This document shows positions 43,937 through 52,469 of a stretch of DNA of 64,000 bases, piece by piece. Within the stretch, counting starts at the first letter, position 1. Each line of letters opens with the position of its first letter. Where the stretch lies: contig OY282444.1 of NCBI GenBank assembly GCA_958296125.1, positions 1,116,001 to 1,180,000 of the forward strand. Reading direction: 5' to 3'. The position numbers and the translations under genes are program-made. The stretch is from an uncultured Poribacteria bacterium (GTDB lineage: Bacteria; Poribacteria; WGA-4E; PCPOR2b). The notes under the pieces were generated by a model. It was not told the origin of the DNA. It saw only the letters and a program-made list of their open reading frames with translations, and ran no database searches.

Positions 43937-44987
43937 CTAGAGTGGTAATTCTACCATTCGTCCTTCTTGGCTGGATTTATAAATAGCGAGGATAATCTCG
44001 ACAGCTTTGCGGCCCTCACGTCCATCGACGAGATGGGGTGTCCCGTTTTCGATGGCGTTGATGAAGTTTTGCATTTGTAGACGGTGATTCTCGTGGGTGA
44101 TTGCGCGGGGATCTGCGGCACCGCCCCCACCTGATCGGGTCTCTGCGAACCGCTCGCGAATTTCGGCATCTTCGGGCAGGTCTGGATCGAACTCCCACCT
44201 GATAATGTCTTCATCTTCGAGGCTTACGGTGCCTTGATTGCCGGAGATTTCAAGTTTCTTTAGGAGGCCGGGGGTAAACGGTTGTCGTGCCTTCAATCAC
44301 ACCCAACGCGCCATTTTCAAAACGGAGTGCTGCAACGGCGACATCTTCAACCTCTATGCGTTCGTGCGTCATCGTGTCGGTAAACGCTTGCACCGCTTTT
44401 ACGGGCCCCATGAAGTACTGGAGGAGATCGATTGCGTGAATTGACTGGTTCATCAACGCGCCGCCTCCGTCGAGGCTCCACGTGCCCCGCCAACCGCCGC
44501 TGTCGTAATACTCCTGCGTCCGATACCACTTGATGTAAGCATCGCCCAGAGTCAGCGTCCCGAAACGACCGCTATCAATGGTTCGCTTGACTAGCTGGCT
44601 GCCTTCGGTAAAGCGCGAGTTAAAAATTGCACATAGGCGCACCCCCGCCTCGTCACACGCTTGAATGATGTCATCGCAGCGGTCTAGGGTAATCTCAAGC
44701 GGCTTTTCGACGATGATATGCTTCCCCGCTTTTGCTGCGGCAACCGCTGGATCTCGATGCGCTCCGCTTGGTGTGCAGATGCAAACGACATCCAAATCGG
44801 GCCGCTTGAGCATTTCATTATAGTCGGGATACGAATCCACATTGTAACGGTCTGCCACCCGTCTGGCGTTGTCTGCGTTCCTTGAACTGACAGCGACCAA
44901 TTTTCCGCCCTCAAGTTCCGCAATCGCCGCCGAATGAAAATCGGAAATCATGCCGCAGCCGATAATTCCAAATCCGTAAGTGTTCAT
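43937..44987 (-). pseudogene. Gfo/Idh/MocA oxidoreductase split by a one-base frameshift
   Basis: Two frames together make one intact ~350-residue enzyme. The N-terminal frame (44987-44250) has the NAD motif IIGCGMISDFHS, EKPLEITLDRCDD with the Lys typical of the family, and DGGGALMNQSIHAIDL. It then runs into YPRPPKET and stops. The other frame (to 43937) continues the expected sequence GLLKKLEISGNQGTV and the family end NAIENGTPHLVDGREGRKAVEI. Removing one C from a five-base run (44270-44274) restores a single frame. It is either a recent null mutation or an assembly error. The start ATG is 44987. Confidence 0.88.
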
Positions 44988-45175
44988 AAGGTCATGGAGC
45001 CTCCATTCCATAAGATTGAATTATGACGATGGCATTATATATTGGTGCTAGGGGCGTGTCAAGTTCAAACCTCCGCCGTTTTTTGATAGTATCCCCCGCC
45101 CAATTTGTGATAACATCCCTACCGCATACTTGATGCAACAGGTTATTGCAGTTGGACGACCGATGGAGATTGCAC

Positions 45176-46396
45176 ATGAACGAAACAATCCAACACGCCC
45201 GCGAAGTGGCGTTAGACATTTTGAAACCGAGTCCACGTGATATCGAACACGGTATGGAACTCCACCAGAACTCGATTGTCTGTGACTCATACGGGTTTGC
45301 ACCGCGAGCCGCTGTAGATGGGGAGGCTGTGGCAGCCGCTGTCGAAGCCGATGCGTCGGAAGTCGAGATTCGGGACATGATGGAAGATATGTCTATGACC
45401 CGATTTGTCACCGACGAGCGGGAGCGGCAGGAGTTTATGGCGGCGTGGGAAGCCGCAGGGGTGACCTGTATCGTGCAGAACGCAGGGGAGGAAGGGCAGT
45501 CCGCACTCCGCTTGGTCAAGCGTTTGGCGCGTTTCACTTACACCACAGACATGATGCGTGACTTTATCCAGAAAGCGGTTACGCCAGATGATATTGTCGC
45601 AGCAAAGCAGGAGAATAGGCACTGCCTATATTTTAGTGGAAACGGTGTCCCCCTGCCTCAAGATTGGGTTTCGGTTGAGGAGGAATTACGGTATATCCGA
45701 ATCTTTTTCCAACTCGGTATCCGTATCATGCACCTCACTTATAATCGGCGTAACATGATCGGTGATGGTTGTGCGGAACCGGCGAACGGGGGGTTAAGCG
45801 ACTTCGGTAGAGCGGTTGTTGCAGAGATGAATCGCGTGGGAGTGATTGTGGATGTGGCACATTCCGGCTGGCAAACGAGTCTTGAAGCGGCGCAGGTGTC
45901 AGAGCGTCCAATGGTAGCGAGTCATTCCGGGTGTTGTGCGGTGAATATACATGATCGCTGCAAACCGGACGAGGTCATCCGTGCGATTGTGGACACCGAC
46001 GGTTATATTGGGATTTGTGCGATTCCGGCGTTTTTGGGTGGGAGCGGCGACATCAACGCGATGTTAACGCATGTCGATTATGTCGCCAAGAATTTCGGTG
46101 TAGACCATGTCGCGATTGGAACGGATGTGGCTTACACCTCTTCAGCAATCCGACAAGCGCAGCAGCGAATTCCGAAACGGCGTTCAGGACGAAAACGGTG
46201 GGAGTATTTCTGGGACAAGAATGATCCGATGTTTTCGCCACAGTGGCAGCAGGCGGGTCAGAAGTTGAGTTTGGCATGGACGAATTGGCCCATCTTTACA
46301 ATTGGTCTTGTTCAGCGTGGGTATTCGGATAGCGAGATCCAGAAGATGCTTGGTGGCAATGTGCTTCGCGTTGCGCGTGCTGCCTTGGCGGATTGA
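45176..46396 (+). CDS. Peptidase M19 family (membrane dipeptidase-like)
   Basis: A 406-residue renal-dipeptidase-type zinc hydrolase. I start at ATG 45176 (MNETIQHAREV), seven bases after GGAGAT. Metal and active-site landmarks are IVCDSYG at the position of the family's DGHND, IVDVAHSGWQTS, MVASHSGC and HVAIGTDVAY. Length is slightly above the family's 320-400. The first HxD is altered (CDSYG), so one metal ligand may differ. Substrates in this family are dipeptides or dehydropeptides. It is divergent from the frameshifted oxidoreductase. Confidence 0.88.
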   Translation: MNETIQHAREVALDILKPSPRDIEHGMELHQNSIVCDSYGFAPRAAVDGEAVAAAVEADASEVEIRDMMEDMSMTRFVTDERERQEFMAAWEAAGVTCIVQNAGEEGQSALRLVKRLARFTYTTDMMRDFIQKAVTPDDIVAAKQENRHCLYFSGNGVPLPQDWVSVEEELRYIRIFFQLGIRIMHLTYNRRNMIGDGCAEPANGGLSDFGRAVVAEMNRVGVIVDVAHSGWQTSLEAAQVSERPMVASHSGCCAVNIHDRCKPDEVIRAIVDTDGYIGICAIPAFLGGSGDINAMLTHVDYVAKNFGVDHVAIGTDVAYTSSAIRQAQQRIPKRRSGRKRWEYFWDKNDPMFSPQWQQAGQKLSLAWTNWPIFTIGLVQRGYSDSEIQKMLGGNVLRVARAALAD

Positions 46397-46549
46397 TTGC
46401 GTGGAGGGTAGAATAACAGTCGCAGGTTTATACAGAGGCGGAACTCTGGATCGCGGAAGATGACAGGTTACGTTTAGTAGATGATTTTTGATCAAGATTC
46501 GCTGGATTATCAGGGAATTCTTGAATATAGGTCGGAGATGGGATTGGTT

Positions 46550-46891
46550 ATGTTCGGAAGGACACCTAAGACATTTCGATTTTTACGTTTTCTTTATCAC
46601 CTGCCAAGTTTCGTAAAGCTGACGTGGCGGCTATTTTGGGATGCGCGTGTCCCGATTTATCGGAAAGCAATCCTCATCATCTTTGAGGTACTTGCGATCG
46701 CGTTTGCGGTGGGTTATTTCCTATTTTTGCGTTTAGATTTTCTTCCCGATATCTTCCCAATTCTCGGATATACGGACGACCTACTTATCGGTATTTTTTT
46801 GATTCTCGTCCCCGGTGCGTGGTTATTTATCAAACTTGTGCCGGAACATATCGTGCAGGAGCATGTTGACCGGATCTCACAGGGGAATTGA
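46550..46891 (+). CDS. Small membrane protein with DUF1232-like region
   Basis: A 113-residue protein from MFGRTPKTFRFLRF. One or two hydrophobic helices (ILIIFEVLAIAFAVGYFLFL and LLIGIFLILVPGAWLFI) flank the DUF1232/YkvA signature LDFLPDIFPILGYTDDLLIG, where family members read PiDliPDfiP-GyiDD. The start is uncertain: ATGs at 46481 and 46538 are in frame, and none has a strong ribosome site. It is convergent with the TrpF gene, four bases apart. Function of DUF1232 proteins is unknown. Confidence 0.7.
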   Translation: MFGRTPKTFRFLRFLYHLPSFVKLTWRLFWDARVPIYRKAILIIFEVLAIAFAVGYFLFLRLDFLPDIFPILGYTDDLLIGIFLILVPGAWLFIKLVPEHIVQEHVDRISQGN

Positions 46892-46895
46892 TAAA

Positions 46896-47591
46896 TTACT
46901 GGCAAATAGCTTGTGCGGATTCCATCAGCCGCTCTAGCTTCCGCCGATCACGGACTCCTTTCGAGGCTTCAACTCCCGAACAGAGATCTACCCCGTAAGG
47001 ACGGACAGTTTCCATCGCTGCACTGACATTCTCAGGACGAATCCCGCCGGACAAAAAGGCTGGCACCTTACAAGCTTGGATAAATTGCGCGCTCAGATTC
47101 CAATCGCTCCGCTTGCCGGTGCCGCCGAATCGGGCTTGTCCGCTGCTGAAATCTGCGGTGTCGAACAGGAGGGTGTCTGCACCTGCCTCAATATACGCGT
47201 CCATCTGTGCGAAGATGGCTTTTACATCTGCTGCTGGATCATTTTCGGTGGGTAGAAACAACGACTTCCAGACCTCGCAGGATAGGATTCCCTTGAGTGT
47301 TGCCACTTGGGCGGGGGGCTCGTGTCCAAGCAACTGGATTGCGAACGGTTTAATCTGCGCCGCCGCTTCTTGGACCCAATCTATTGGGCGGTCAAAGACG
47401 AGCACAACGGTCGGAATCGGTGTCTGTTGTGCGATGTCCGCGGCGCACTTGATGGGAACGGACCGCTCAGAAAAAGGCACTTCGACAACAACGCCAGAAT
47501 AATCCACTCCCGCGTCCACTGCCATGCGTGCATCGGCGACACTTGTCGTCCCGCAAATCTTGACCCTGCATCGGTTGGGAATCATAAGCAT
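46896..47591 (-). CDS. trpF: Phosphoribosylanthranilate isomerase (TrpF-like)
   Basis: A 231-residue TIM-barrel protein. The catalytic Cys is in VKICGTT near residue 12, and the catalytic Asp in GVDLCSGVEASKGVRD at the end. FLSGGIRPENV is the phosphate-binding loop. Length is typical. No other tryptophan genes are nearby, so either trp genes are scattered or this is a paralog with another role. An extra stretch around DAYIEAGADTLLFDTADFSSG matches the family. Start at 47591 is assumed; 47585 is possible. Confidence 0.85.
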   Translation of the reverse strand: MLMIPNRCRVKICGTTSVADARMAVDAGVDYSGVVVEVPFSERSVPIKCAADIAQQTPIPTVVLVFDRPIDWVQEAAAQIKPFAIQLLGHEPPAQVATLKGILSCEVWKSLFLPTENDPAADVKAIFAQMDAYIEAGADTLLFDTADFSSGQARFGGTGKRSDWNLSAQFIQACKVPAFLSGGIRPENVSAAMETVRPYGVDLCSGVEASKGVRDRRKLERLMESAQAICQ

Positions 47592-47635
47592 CCGTCCGGA
47601 ATCGGGATAAAAAGGGGCTTCCTTGCAGACCTACA

Positions 47636-48004
47636 CTATTCGTCTTCAACAAAAACGGTTTGCCGATCAGCGGCGGAATAGCAGATGATCATCATGACGG
47701 GTTGCCAACCGGTATTGACCGCGTTATGTTTCACGCCTTGCGGAATGCGTAACATGGTCCCTTCGCTCAACGGGATAACTTCGTCGCCGAGTTGGTGGTC
47801 GCATTGGCCCGCAAGCACGTAAATCAGTTCCTCGCAGTTCGGGTGATAGTGGAGTGGGTTGCCCTCGCCGGCATTGAGGTAAACGAGTCCAAAGGTCATT
47901 TCTGCCTCTGGATCGATTTGGTCGTTGCAGAGCCACTTAATCGCACCCCAAGGGAATTGAAGTGCTTCGCCTTCGTTAGCATTGGTAATTGTTGCCGAAC
48001 TCAT
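47636..48004 (-). CDS. Cupin-domain protein
   Basis: A 122-residue single-domain cupin. Motif 1 is HYHPNCEELIYVLAGQCDHQLG with the metal His and Glu residues; motif 2 is LRIPQGVKHNAVNTG. ATG follows a perfect AAGGAGATATC. It could be a metal-dependent dioxygenase, isomerase or a simple sugar-binding cupin. It lies 45 bp upstream of trpF and on the same strand, and downstream of a sugar-phosphate isomerase gene. Confidence 0.88.
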   Translation of the reverse strand: MSSATITNANEGEALQFPWGAIKWLCNDQIDPEAEMTFGLVYLNAGEGNPLHYHPNCEELIYVLAGQCDHQLGDEVIPLSEGTMLRIPQGVKHNAVNTGWQPVMMIICYSAADRQTVFVEDE

Positions 48005-48140
48005 GATATCTCCTTAAAATGAAACGTGAAAACAATTTGTTCATAGGTTCATTGATTGATTGGACTGGTGACCCCCGTTCCCTACGAATATATCTCATTG
48101 ATACATCATTGATACAGGTTTGGGGTTGGGCAAAATGCTT

Positions 48141-48180
48141 GACCTACGCGCGGTCAAATGTCAACAGAACCTAGCAACTT
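48141..48180. repeat. Dispersed intergenic repeat (GACCTACGCG ... TCAAATGTCAACA)
   Basis: TGACCTACGCGCGGTCAAAT, then GTCAACAGAACCTAGCAACT. A matching copy is at 55518-55557 upstream of the TPR/TolB gene, and the trailing TAGCAACTTAGGTTA recurs near 10107. Confidence 0.6.
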
Positions 48181-48183
48181 AGG

Positions 48184-48933
48184 TTAGATTCCTAAAGTTT
48201 GGCGCATGTATTGACAGCTCATGGTGACGCTTTCTTGCGTTGCTTTGTCCGTCCGGTCCTGTTCGACCGTCAACCACTCTGCCTCGATTCCGCTGACTGC
48301 TTCCATGATGCCCGCCCAATCGAGAATCCCGTGTCCAATTTCTCCAAAGGAGCCATCGGGGTTCATATCCTTGAAGTGGAGATAGGCAACCCGATCTGCG
48401 TATTGCTTCAGAAAGGCTGCGGGGTCTTCGCCACCGTGCTTGACCCAATAGGTATCCACACAAGCGTGAACCAGTTTTGGATCGGTTGAATCATAGAGTG
48501 TAGCGAGTCCTGTCGTTCCGCCGAGATCTTTGAATTCCCAACTGTGATTGTGGTAGCAGAACTTGATTCCTGCGTCATTACAGCGATGCCCAACCTCGTT
48601 GAAGACTTCCGCTGAACGTTGATAATCTTCAAGCGTATCTTGTCCACCGACACCGGAGACCATCAGGTAACTGGATCCCATCGTTTCGGTGAACCGAATC
48701 GTTTCATCGAACCGTTCGAGGCTGCCGTAGCCTGTATGGACACCTGCAAGCTCTAAGTTGTGCGCTGCTAGCAGGGCTTTTGTCTCTTTAGGGGAGCGGT
48801 CGCATGCGTGGAGATTTCCGGCTTCTATTCCGTCGTAACCTGCAGCTGCCAGCTCGGCGAGGACACCGGGGAGATCGGTGTCCTGACGGGAGCCGTAGAT
48901 AATTAAGGCGCAACCGATTTTGTATTTGCTCAT
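48184..48933 (-). CDS. Sugar phosphate isomerase/epimerase (AP-endonuclease 2 fold)
   Basis: A 249-residue TIM-barrel protein of the xylose-isomerase-like family. Markers are AAGYDGIEAGNLHAC, ELAGVHTGYGSLERFDETI, IKFCYHNHSWEF, CVDTYWVKHGGEDP and YLHFKDMNPDGSFGEIGHGILDW, which carry the metal Glu, His, Asp and His residues. ATG follows CGGAGATCAGCC. Length is typical. It probably interconverts sugars or inosose-type compounds, and this group is abundant in such genomes. The cupin gene follows 179 bp downstream. Confidence 0.9.
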   Translation of the reverse strand: MSKYKIGCALIIYGSRQDTDLPGVLAELAAAGYDGIEAGNLHACDRSPKETKALLAAHNLELAGVHTGYGSLERFDETIRFTETMGSSYLMVSGVGGQDTLEDYQRSAEVFNEVGHRCNDAGIKFCYHNHSWEFKDLGGTTGLATLYDSTDPKLVHACVDTYWVKHGGEDPAAFLKQYADRVAYLHFKDMNPDGSFGEIGHGILDWAGIMEAVSGIEAEWLTVEQDRTDKATQESVTMSCQYMRQTLGI

Positions 48934-48971
48934 GGCTGATCTCCGAAAGTAGAATAGCTTCAGTTGCGAAT

Positions 48972-49088
48972 GTTGGGTTTCACTCCCGCTATCTGTAAGA
49001 ACGGCCTGTCCCGACGTGTCGGGGGGTGTTGAAAGACAAAAACTCTACTGTCTTTGATAGGGAAGTGCTTTCAGTCGTTCAACCCAAC
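48972..49088. repeat. Inverted-repeat element with nested palindrome
   Basis: Outer arms GTTGGGTT (48972-48979) and AACCCAAC (49081-49088) enclose CCCGAC-GT-GTCGGG (49010-49023). It lies in a 196-bp intergenic region between divergent genes. It is related by its core to the ATCCCGAT...ATCGGGG palindromes elsewhere. Confidence 0.55.
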
Positions 49089-49129
49089 CTACGATATTGT
49101 AATGATGCGAGTGATTTCTTAAAGGGTCT

Positions 49130-49396
49130 ATGCACATCAATACATCAGAAGATAGGTTGCTCGCAGAACTCAAAAGGCTTGTGGATCGGACGAGTGATCA
49201 ACTGCAATGGGGCAACTTAACATTTTGGGAAGCCTGTGAACGGATACGACAGACACGCGCACAAGCAGCAGTGCTGATACCGGATCAGATGGAATTATAT
49301 CAACGCATCTATGAGTCGCGGTTTCAACGCTTGCTTGAGCAGTTTGTCCTACCAAGGCAATCTCAACCGCAATTCAATCGGCACAAACCGTATTGA
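49130..49396 (+). CDS. Small hypothetical protein (88 residues)
   Basis: A charged helical protein (SEDRLLAELKRLVDRTSDQL, FWEACERIRQTRAQ) with no cysteine and no membrane segment except a short end. ATG is preceded by AAAGGGTCT. It lies alone between a divergent isomerase and a convergent efflux gene. Composition and a ribosome site make it plausible; I recognise no family. Confidence 0.5.
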   Translation: MHINTSEDRLLAELKRLVDRTSDQLQWGNLTFWEACERIRQTRAQAAVLIPDQMELYQRIYESRFQRLLEQFVLPRQSQPQFNRHKPY

Positions 49397-49435
49397 TTGG
49401 CTTGACCTTTGACACAGGAAATTAATGTATAGCAA

Positions 49436-51043
49436 CTATGGACTCACCACTGTTACTTCCTCGCCATCTTTGAGGGTGTGCTGCCCGGCGATGACCACCT
49501 GCTCGCCCTCAGAGAGCCCGTTAGTAATCTCCACACGGCTGCCTGCAGCCAACCCCATCTCGACCTGCCGGCGTCTGCTGCGTCCATCGGCAACCACAAA
49601 GACAGTTTGGACCTTTTTGACATTATCTTCGATTACCGCAGAACGCGGGAGGAGGATGGCGTTTTCATGAATTTCCACCGGAATCCTAACCTTCGCAAAC
49701 ATGCCCGGCTTCAAGCGCAGCCCTGCGTTGTCAATCGTAATTTCGACTTTCGCAGATCGACTCGCTTGGTCAAGAACGGGACTGATCAGGGAGATTTTCC
49801 CGGTGACAGGTTGTGCCAACGCATCAACCTCAATCCACGCCTCCTGATTCTTGGGGTCAAGTTTGCTCAGATCTGCTTCAATGACGCTGACTGTTGCTTT
49901 CACGGTATCCATATCCACAATCTCGAAGAGCGGTGCAGTTGGGGATGCCAACCCACCCAAATCTAGATAGCTCATGGACAAGATTCCAGTGATCGGTGCC
50001 GTGATGGTTGCATCGCCGAGCCGCTCTTGCGCGAGCTTCAGTGCGATGTTTGCTTGTTCCAGCGCGGTCTCCGCGGCAATAATTTCCGCTTCCCAACTTT
50101 TGGCGGCTGCTAACGCCTCGGCGGCTTCAAGAGTTGCACGCGCACCCTCTACTTGGGACTGTGCTAATGCCCTATCCTTTTCCCATGTTTTCGTGTCAGC
50201 TTGGGCGTAAACGAGTTTGAGGGCGGCTTCTGCCTGTGCGACCTGTGCTTCCATGGCTTGGATATCTTCCTCGCGTGCGCCATTTCGGATAAGGGCGCGT
50301 TGTTCGTTAGCGACCTCGTATTGCGATTTGGCGATATCCAACTGGGTTTTTGCTGATTCAAAGGATTGTTTGCTGATTGCGTCGTTCTCAAAGAGTTGTT
50401 TCATGCGCTTGTGGTTATTCCGTGCATTGGTGAGGCTTGCTTTTGCTCCAGCTAGCGCAGCTTCTGCCTGCCTGAGATCCTCATCCCTCGCGCCACGCTT
50501 AATCTTCTCCAAATTTGCCTTGAGGGATTCCAAGCCCGCCTTTGCCTGTTCGACCTGTGACGTGGTGCGGGTTTGCGACAAATCCTCCACCTGCTGTAGG
50601 GCAACGGTGGTGGATGTCAGCTGCGCCTTTGCCCGATCGATTTGCGATTGGACCCGAATCTTGGCTAACTTCTGTGCTTGATCCAAAGTGGTTTCCGCAG
50701 CCCACAGTGCCGTCTCTGCCTGACGCACTTGGAGTGCCAACTCTGCGTGTTCAATGACTGCGAGCGTTTGCCCTTTTGTCACCTTTGCTCCTTCGTCAAC
50801 GTCCATTTGAATGATTTTTCCGGGGACCTCGGGGAAGACGGTGACTCGTGAGTTTGCTTCAATCGTGCCAGACAGTTGCAGCTCGGAGCGGATTTCGCCG
50901 CGGGGTGCTTTCATCACCTCGACTGCTTTGATTGTTGCAGCGACCGCTTCGGTTTCACTGCTTTGTTGCCTAGTGGCAGATCTGATAAAAATCGCTGCGA
51001 GAGCGATTAGGATTATTAGTGCGATGATCCCGAATTTCTTCAT
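49436..51043 (-). CDS. Membrane-fusion (HlyD/RND periplasmic adaptor) protein with long coiled coil
   Basis: A 535-residue periplasmic adaptor. I start at ATG 51043 (MKKFGIIALII) after GGAGATAAAAAA. An N-terminal anchor is followed by the lipoyl-type half TIEANSRVTVFPEVPGKI. A very long Ala/Gln/Glu coiled-coil hairpin (about 110-330) comes next. The second half-motif ATITAPITGILSMSYLDLGG and a beta-barrel/membrane-proximal end (ILLPRSAVIEDN) close the protein. Typical RND adaptors are 370-400 residues; the excess is in the coiled coil. It is the last gene of a TolC-acyltransferase-adaptor run. No pump subunit is encoded in the window. Confidence 0.9.
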   Translation of the reverse strand: MKKFGIIALIILIALAAIFIRSATRQQSSETEAVAATIKAVEVMKAPRGEIRSELQLSGTIEANSRVTVFPEVPGKIIQMDVDEGAKVTKGQTLAVIEHAELALQVRQAETALWAAETTLDQAQKLAKIRVQSQIDRAKAQLTSTTVALQQVEDLSQTRTTSQVEQAKAGLESLKANLEKIKRGARDEDLRQAEAALAGAKASLTNARNNHKRMKQLFENDAISKQSFESAKTQLDIAKSQYEVANEQRALIRNGAREEDIQAMEAQVAQAEAALKLVYAQADTKTWEKDRALAQSQVEGARATLEAAEALAAAKSWEAEIIAAETALEQANIALKLAQERLGDATITAPITGILSMSYLDLGGLASPTAPLFEIVDMDTVKATVSVIEADLSKLDPKNQEAWIEVDALAQPVTGKISLISPVLDQASRSAKVEITIDNAGLRLKPGMFAKVRIPVEIHENAILLPRSAVIEDNVKKVQTVFVVADGRSRRRQVEMGLAAGSRVEITNGLSEGEQVVIAGQHTLKDGEEVTVVSP

Positions 51044-51156
51044 TTTTTTATCTCCGTGATGTAATGCGTGATGCGTAATTTGCATAAAGGTTACGGCATA
51101 CGGAATACGCCTACTACCTTAAAACCCCACCCTACAATACAATCCTTTCCATCGAA

Positions 51157-52380
51157 TTAAGTAGGGGGCTGAGACATATCTGAAATGAGGGCTTGGACCT
51201 CCGTTTCTAATTCCAGTGTGAAGTCCTGCACCGTCCGTTTCTTCTCCTGTTTGTAGGTTTCGTATAGGTCAAGCAGGTTCTTAGGTGTCCCAAAACGCAT
51301 GAACGCTATCCGGGGGCCCCGGGGTTTTGAAGCCCCAAAAACCTCTCTTTCCAACCGGGTAATGACTTCCAAGAAACGCTCTGGAGATCGATTTTCACCG
51401 ACGTAGCCATCGTAGATAGCGATGAAATTAAGCAGACGGTTTAGATCCGGATAGAACTCTTGAAATTTTTCTAATCGCTGTTCGTGTATCTGTCTTTCGT
51501 AAGCGGAGAGCTCTTCCGTCTCCCTGTAGACTTCTGCATCAATTAGGTTTTTCAAGGCACGGACCCGTGTTCTGGGGAGGGCGGTTGTTTGCGGTGTAAC
51601 TCCCATAAATTCTTCCACCTGTGAGAGAATATGTTCGCGCAACTGTTCAATCCGCTCATTCAATGACCTATCTTCATCCGCTCTAAGTTTATATTCCCTT
51701 TCCAGCGTTGACACTATAGCGGCACCAATCTGTCGCAGCCGTCCATACAAATCTTCAGCGGCGGGTGAGCCTTGGGGCAGAATTTCTCGCTCTAATCTGG
51801 TGAGCGCGCCCTCGATTTCGTCCCACATCTCCTCGTCGTAGACGTACTTAATTCCGATTGGGACAATGTAGAGGGGTTTGACTGCGTCTACCTTTGCCAT
51901 ATCGTCCAATGCCCAGAAGCAGAGTTGGATAACGCCGCTTTCAAAGGGTAACACCGTATCGTTCTGGCGTGAGATTTCACCTTCAGCAAAGATGACCAAC
52001 GGGTATTTTCCCTCTGCCAGCAGGCTGCGCGTTGTCCGAAACGCTTCTCGATCCACGCTACCGCGCATCACAGAGTATATCCCAAGGCGCTGCATAACAA
52101 AGCTTCTGATTCTTCCCTTAAACGTTTCCCGCGCACACATATAACAAAACGGATCTCCAACCCGCTTTGATAGTGCGAACATGATGGAAGCGTCTGCATA
52201 GTCGGCGTGGTTGGGCACCAAAACCATCGGGTGGTTTGCAATCCCGCTTAACTGCTCCAGCGATTCAGGGTCAATAACGAATTTAGAGATTTTTAGCGGA
52301 CCTCGTAGGACGCAAGGCACTAGCCATTGGGCTACCCTCATGAAAAGTGCGTTTGGTTTGGGCGGCTTGAAGTCTAGCAT
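51157..52380 (-). CDS. PlsC-type acyltransferase with long C-terminal extension
   Basis: A 407-residue 1-acyl-glycerol-phosphate acyltransferase family protein. The catalytic HX4D is NHADYAD near residue 55. FAEGEIS near 135 is the glycerophosphate-binding EG motif, and LYIVPIGIKYVYDEEMWDE follows. PlsC proteins are about 240 residues; the last 170 residues here (ERIEQLREHILSQVEEF, YRETEELSAYERQIHEQR) form charged helices of unknown role. It lies between tolC and the adaptor gene with spacings of 89 and 113 bp, an unusual place for a lipid enzyme. Confidence 0.85.
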   Translation of the reverse strand: MLDFKPPKPNALFMRVAQWLVPCVLRGPLKISKFVIDPESLEQLSGIANHPMVLVPNHADYADASIMFALSKRVGDPFCYMCARETFKGRIRSFVMQRLGIYSVMRGSVDREAFRTTRSLLAEGKYPLVIFAEGEISRQNDTVLPFESGVIQLCFWALDDMAKVDAVKPLYIVPIGIKYVYDEEMWDEIEGALTRLEREILPQGSPAAEDLYGRLRQIGAAIVSTLEREYKLRADEDRSLNERIEQLREHILSQVEEFMGVTPQTTALPRTRVRALKNLIDAEVYRETEELSAYERQIHEQRLEKFQEFYPDLNRLLNFIAIYDGYVGENRSPERFLEVITRLEREVFGASKPRGPRIAFMRFGTPKNLLDLYETYKQEKKRTVQDFTLELETEVQALISDMSQPPT

Positions 52381-52469
52381 TTTAATTGGTTCATTGTGGA
52401 ATAATATACACTTGTCACGCCCTTGGGGCTAATGAAGCGTAATATGTAATGCGTAAGAAGAGAAGGAGC

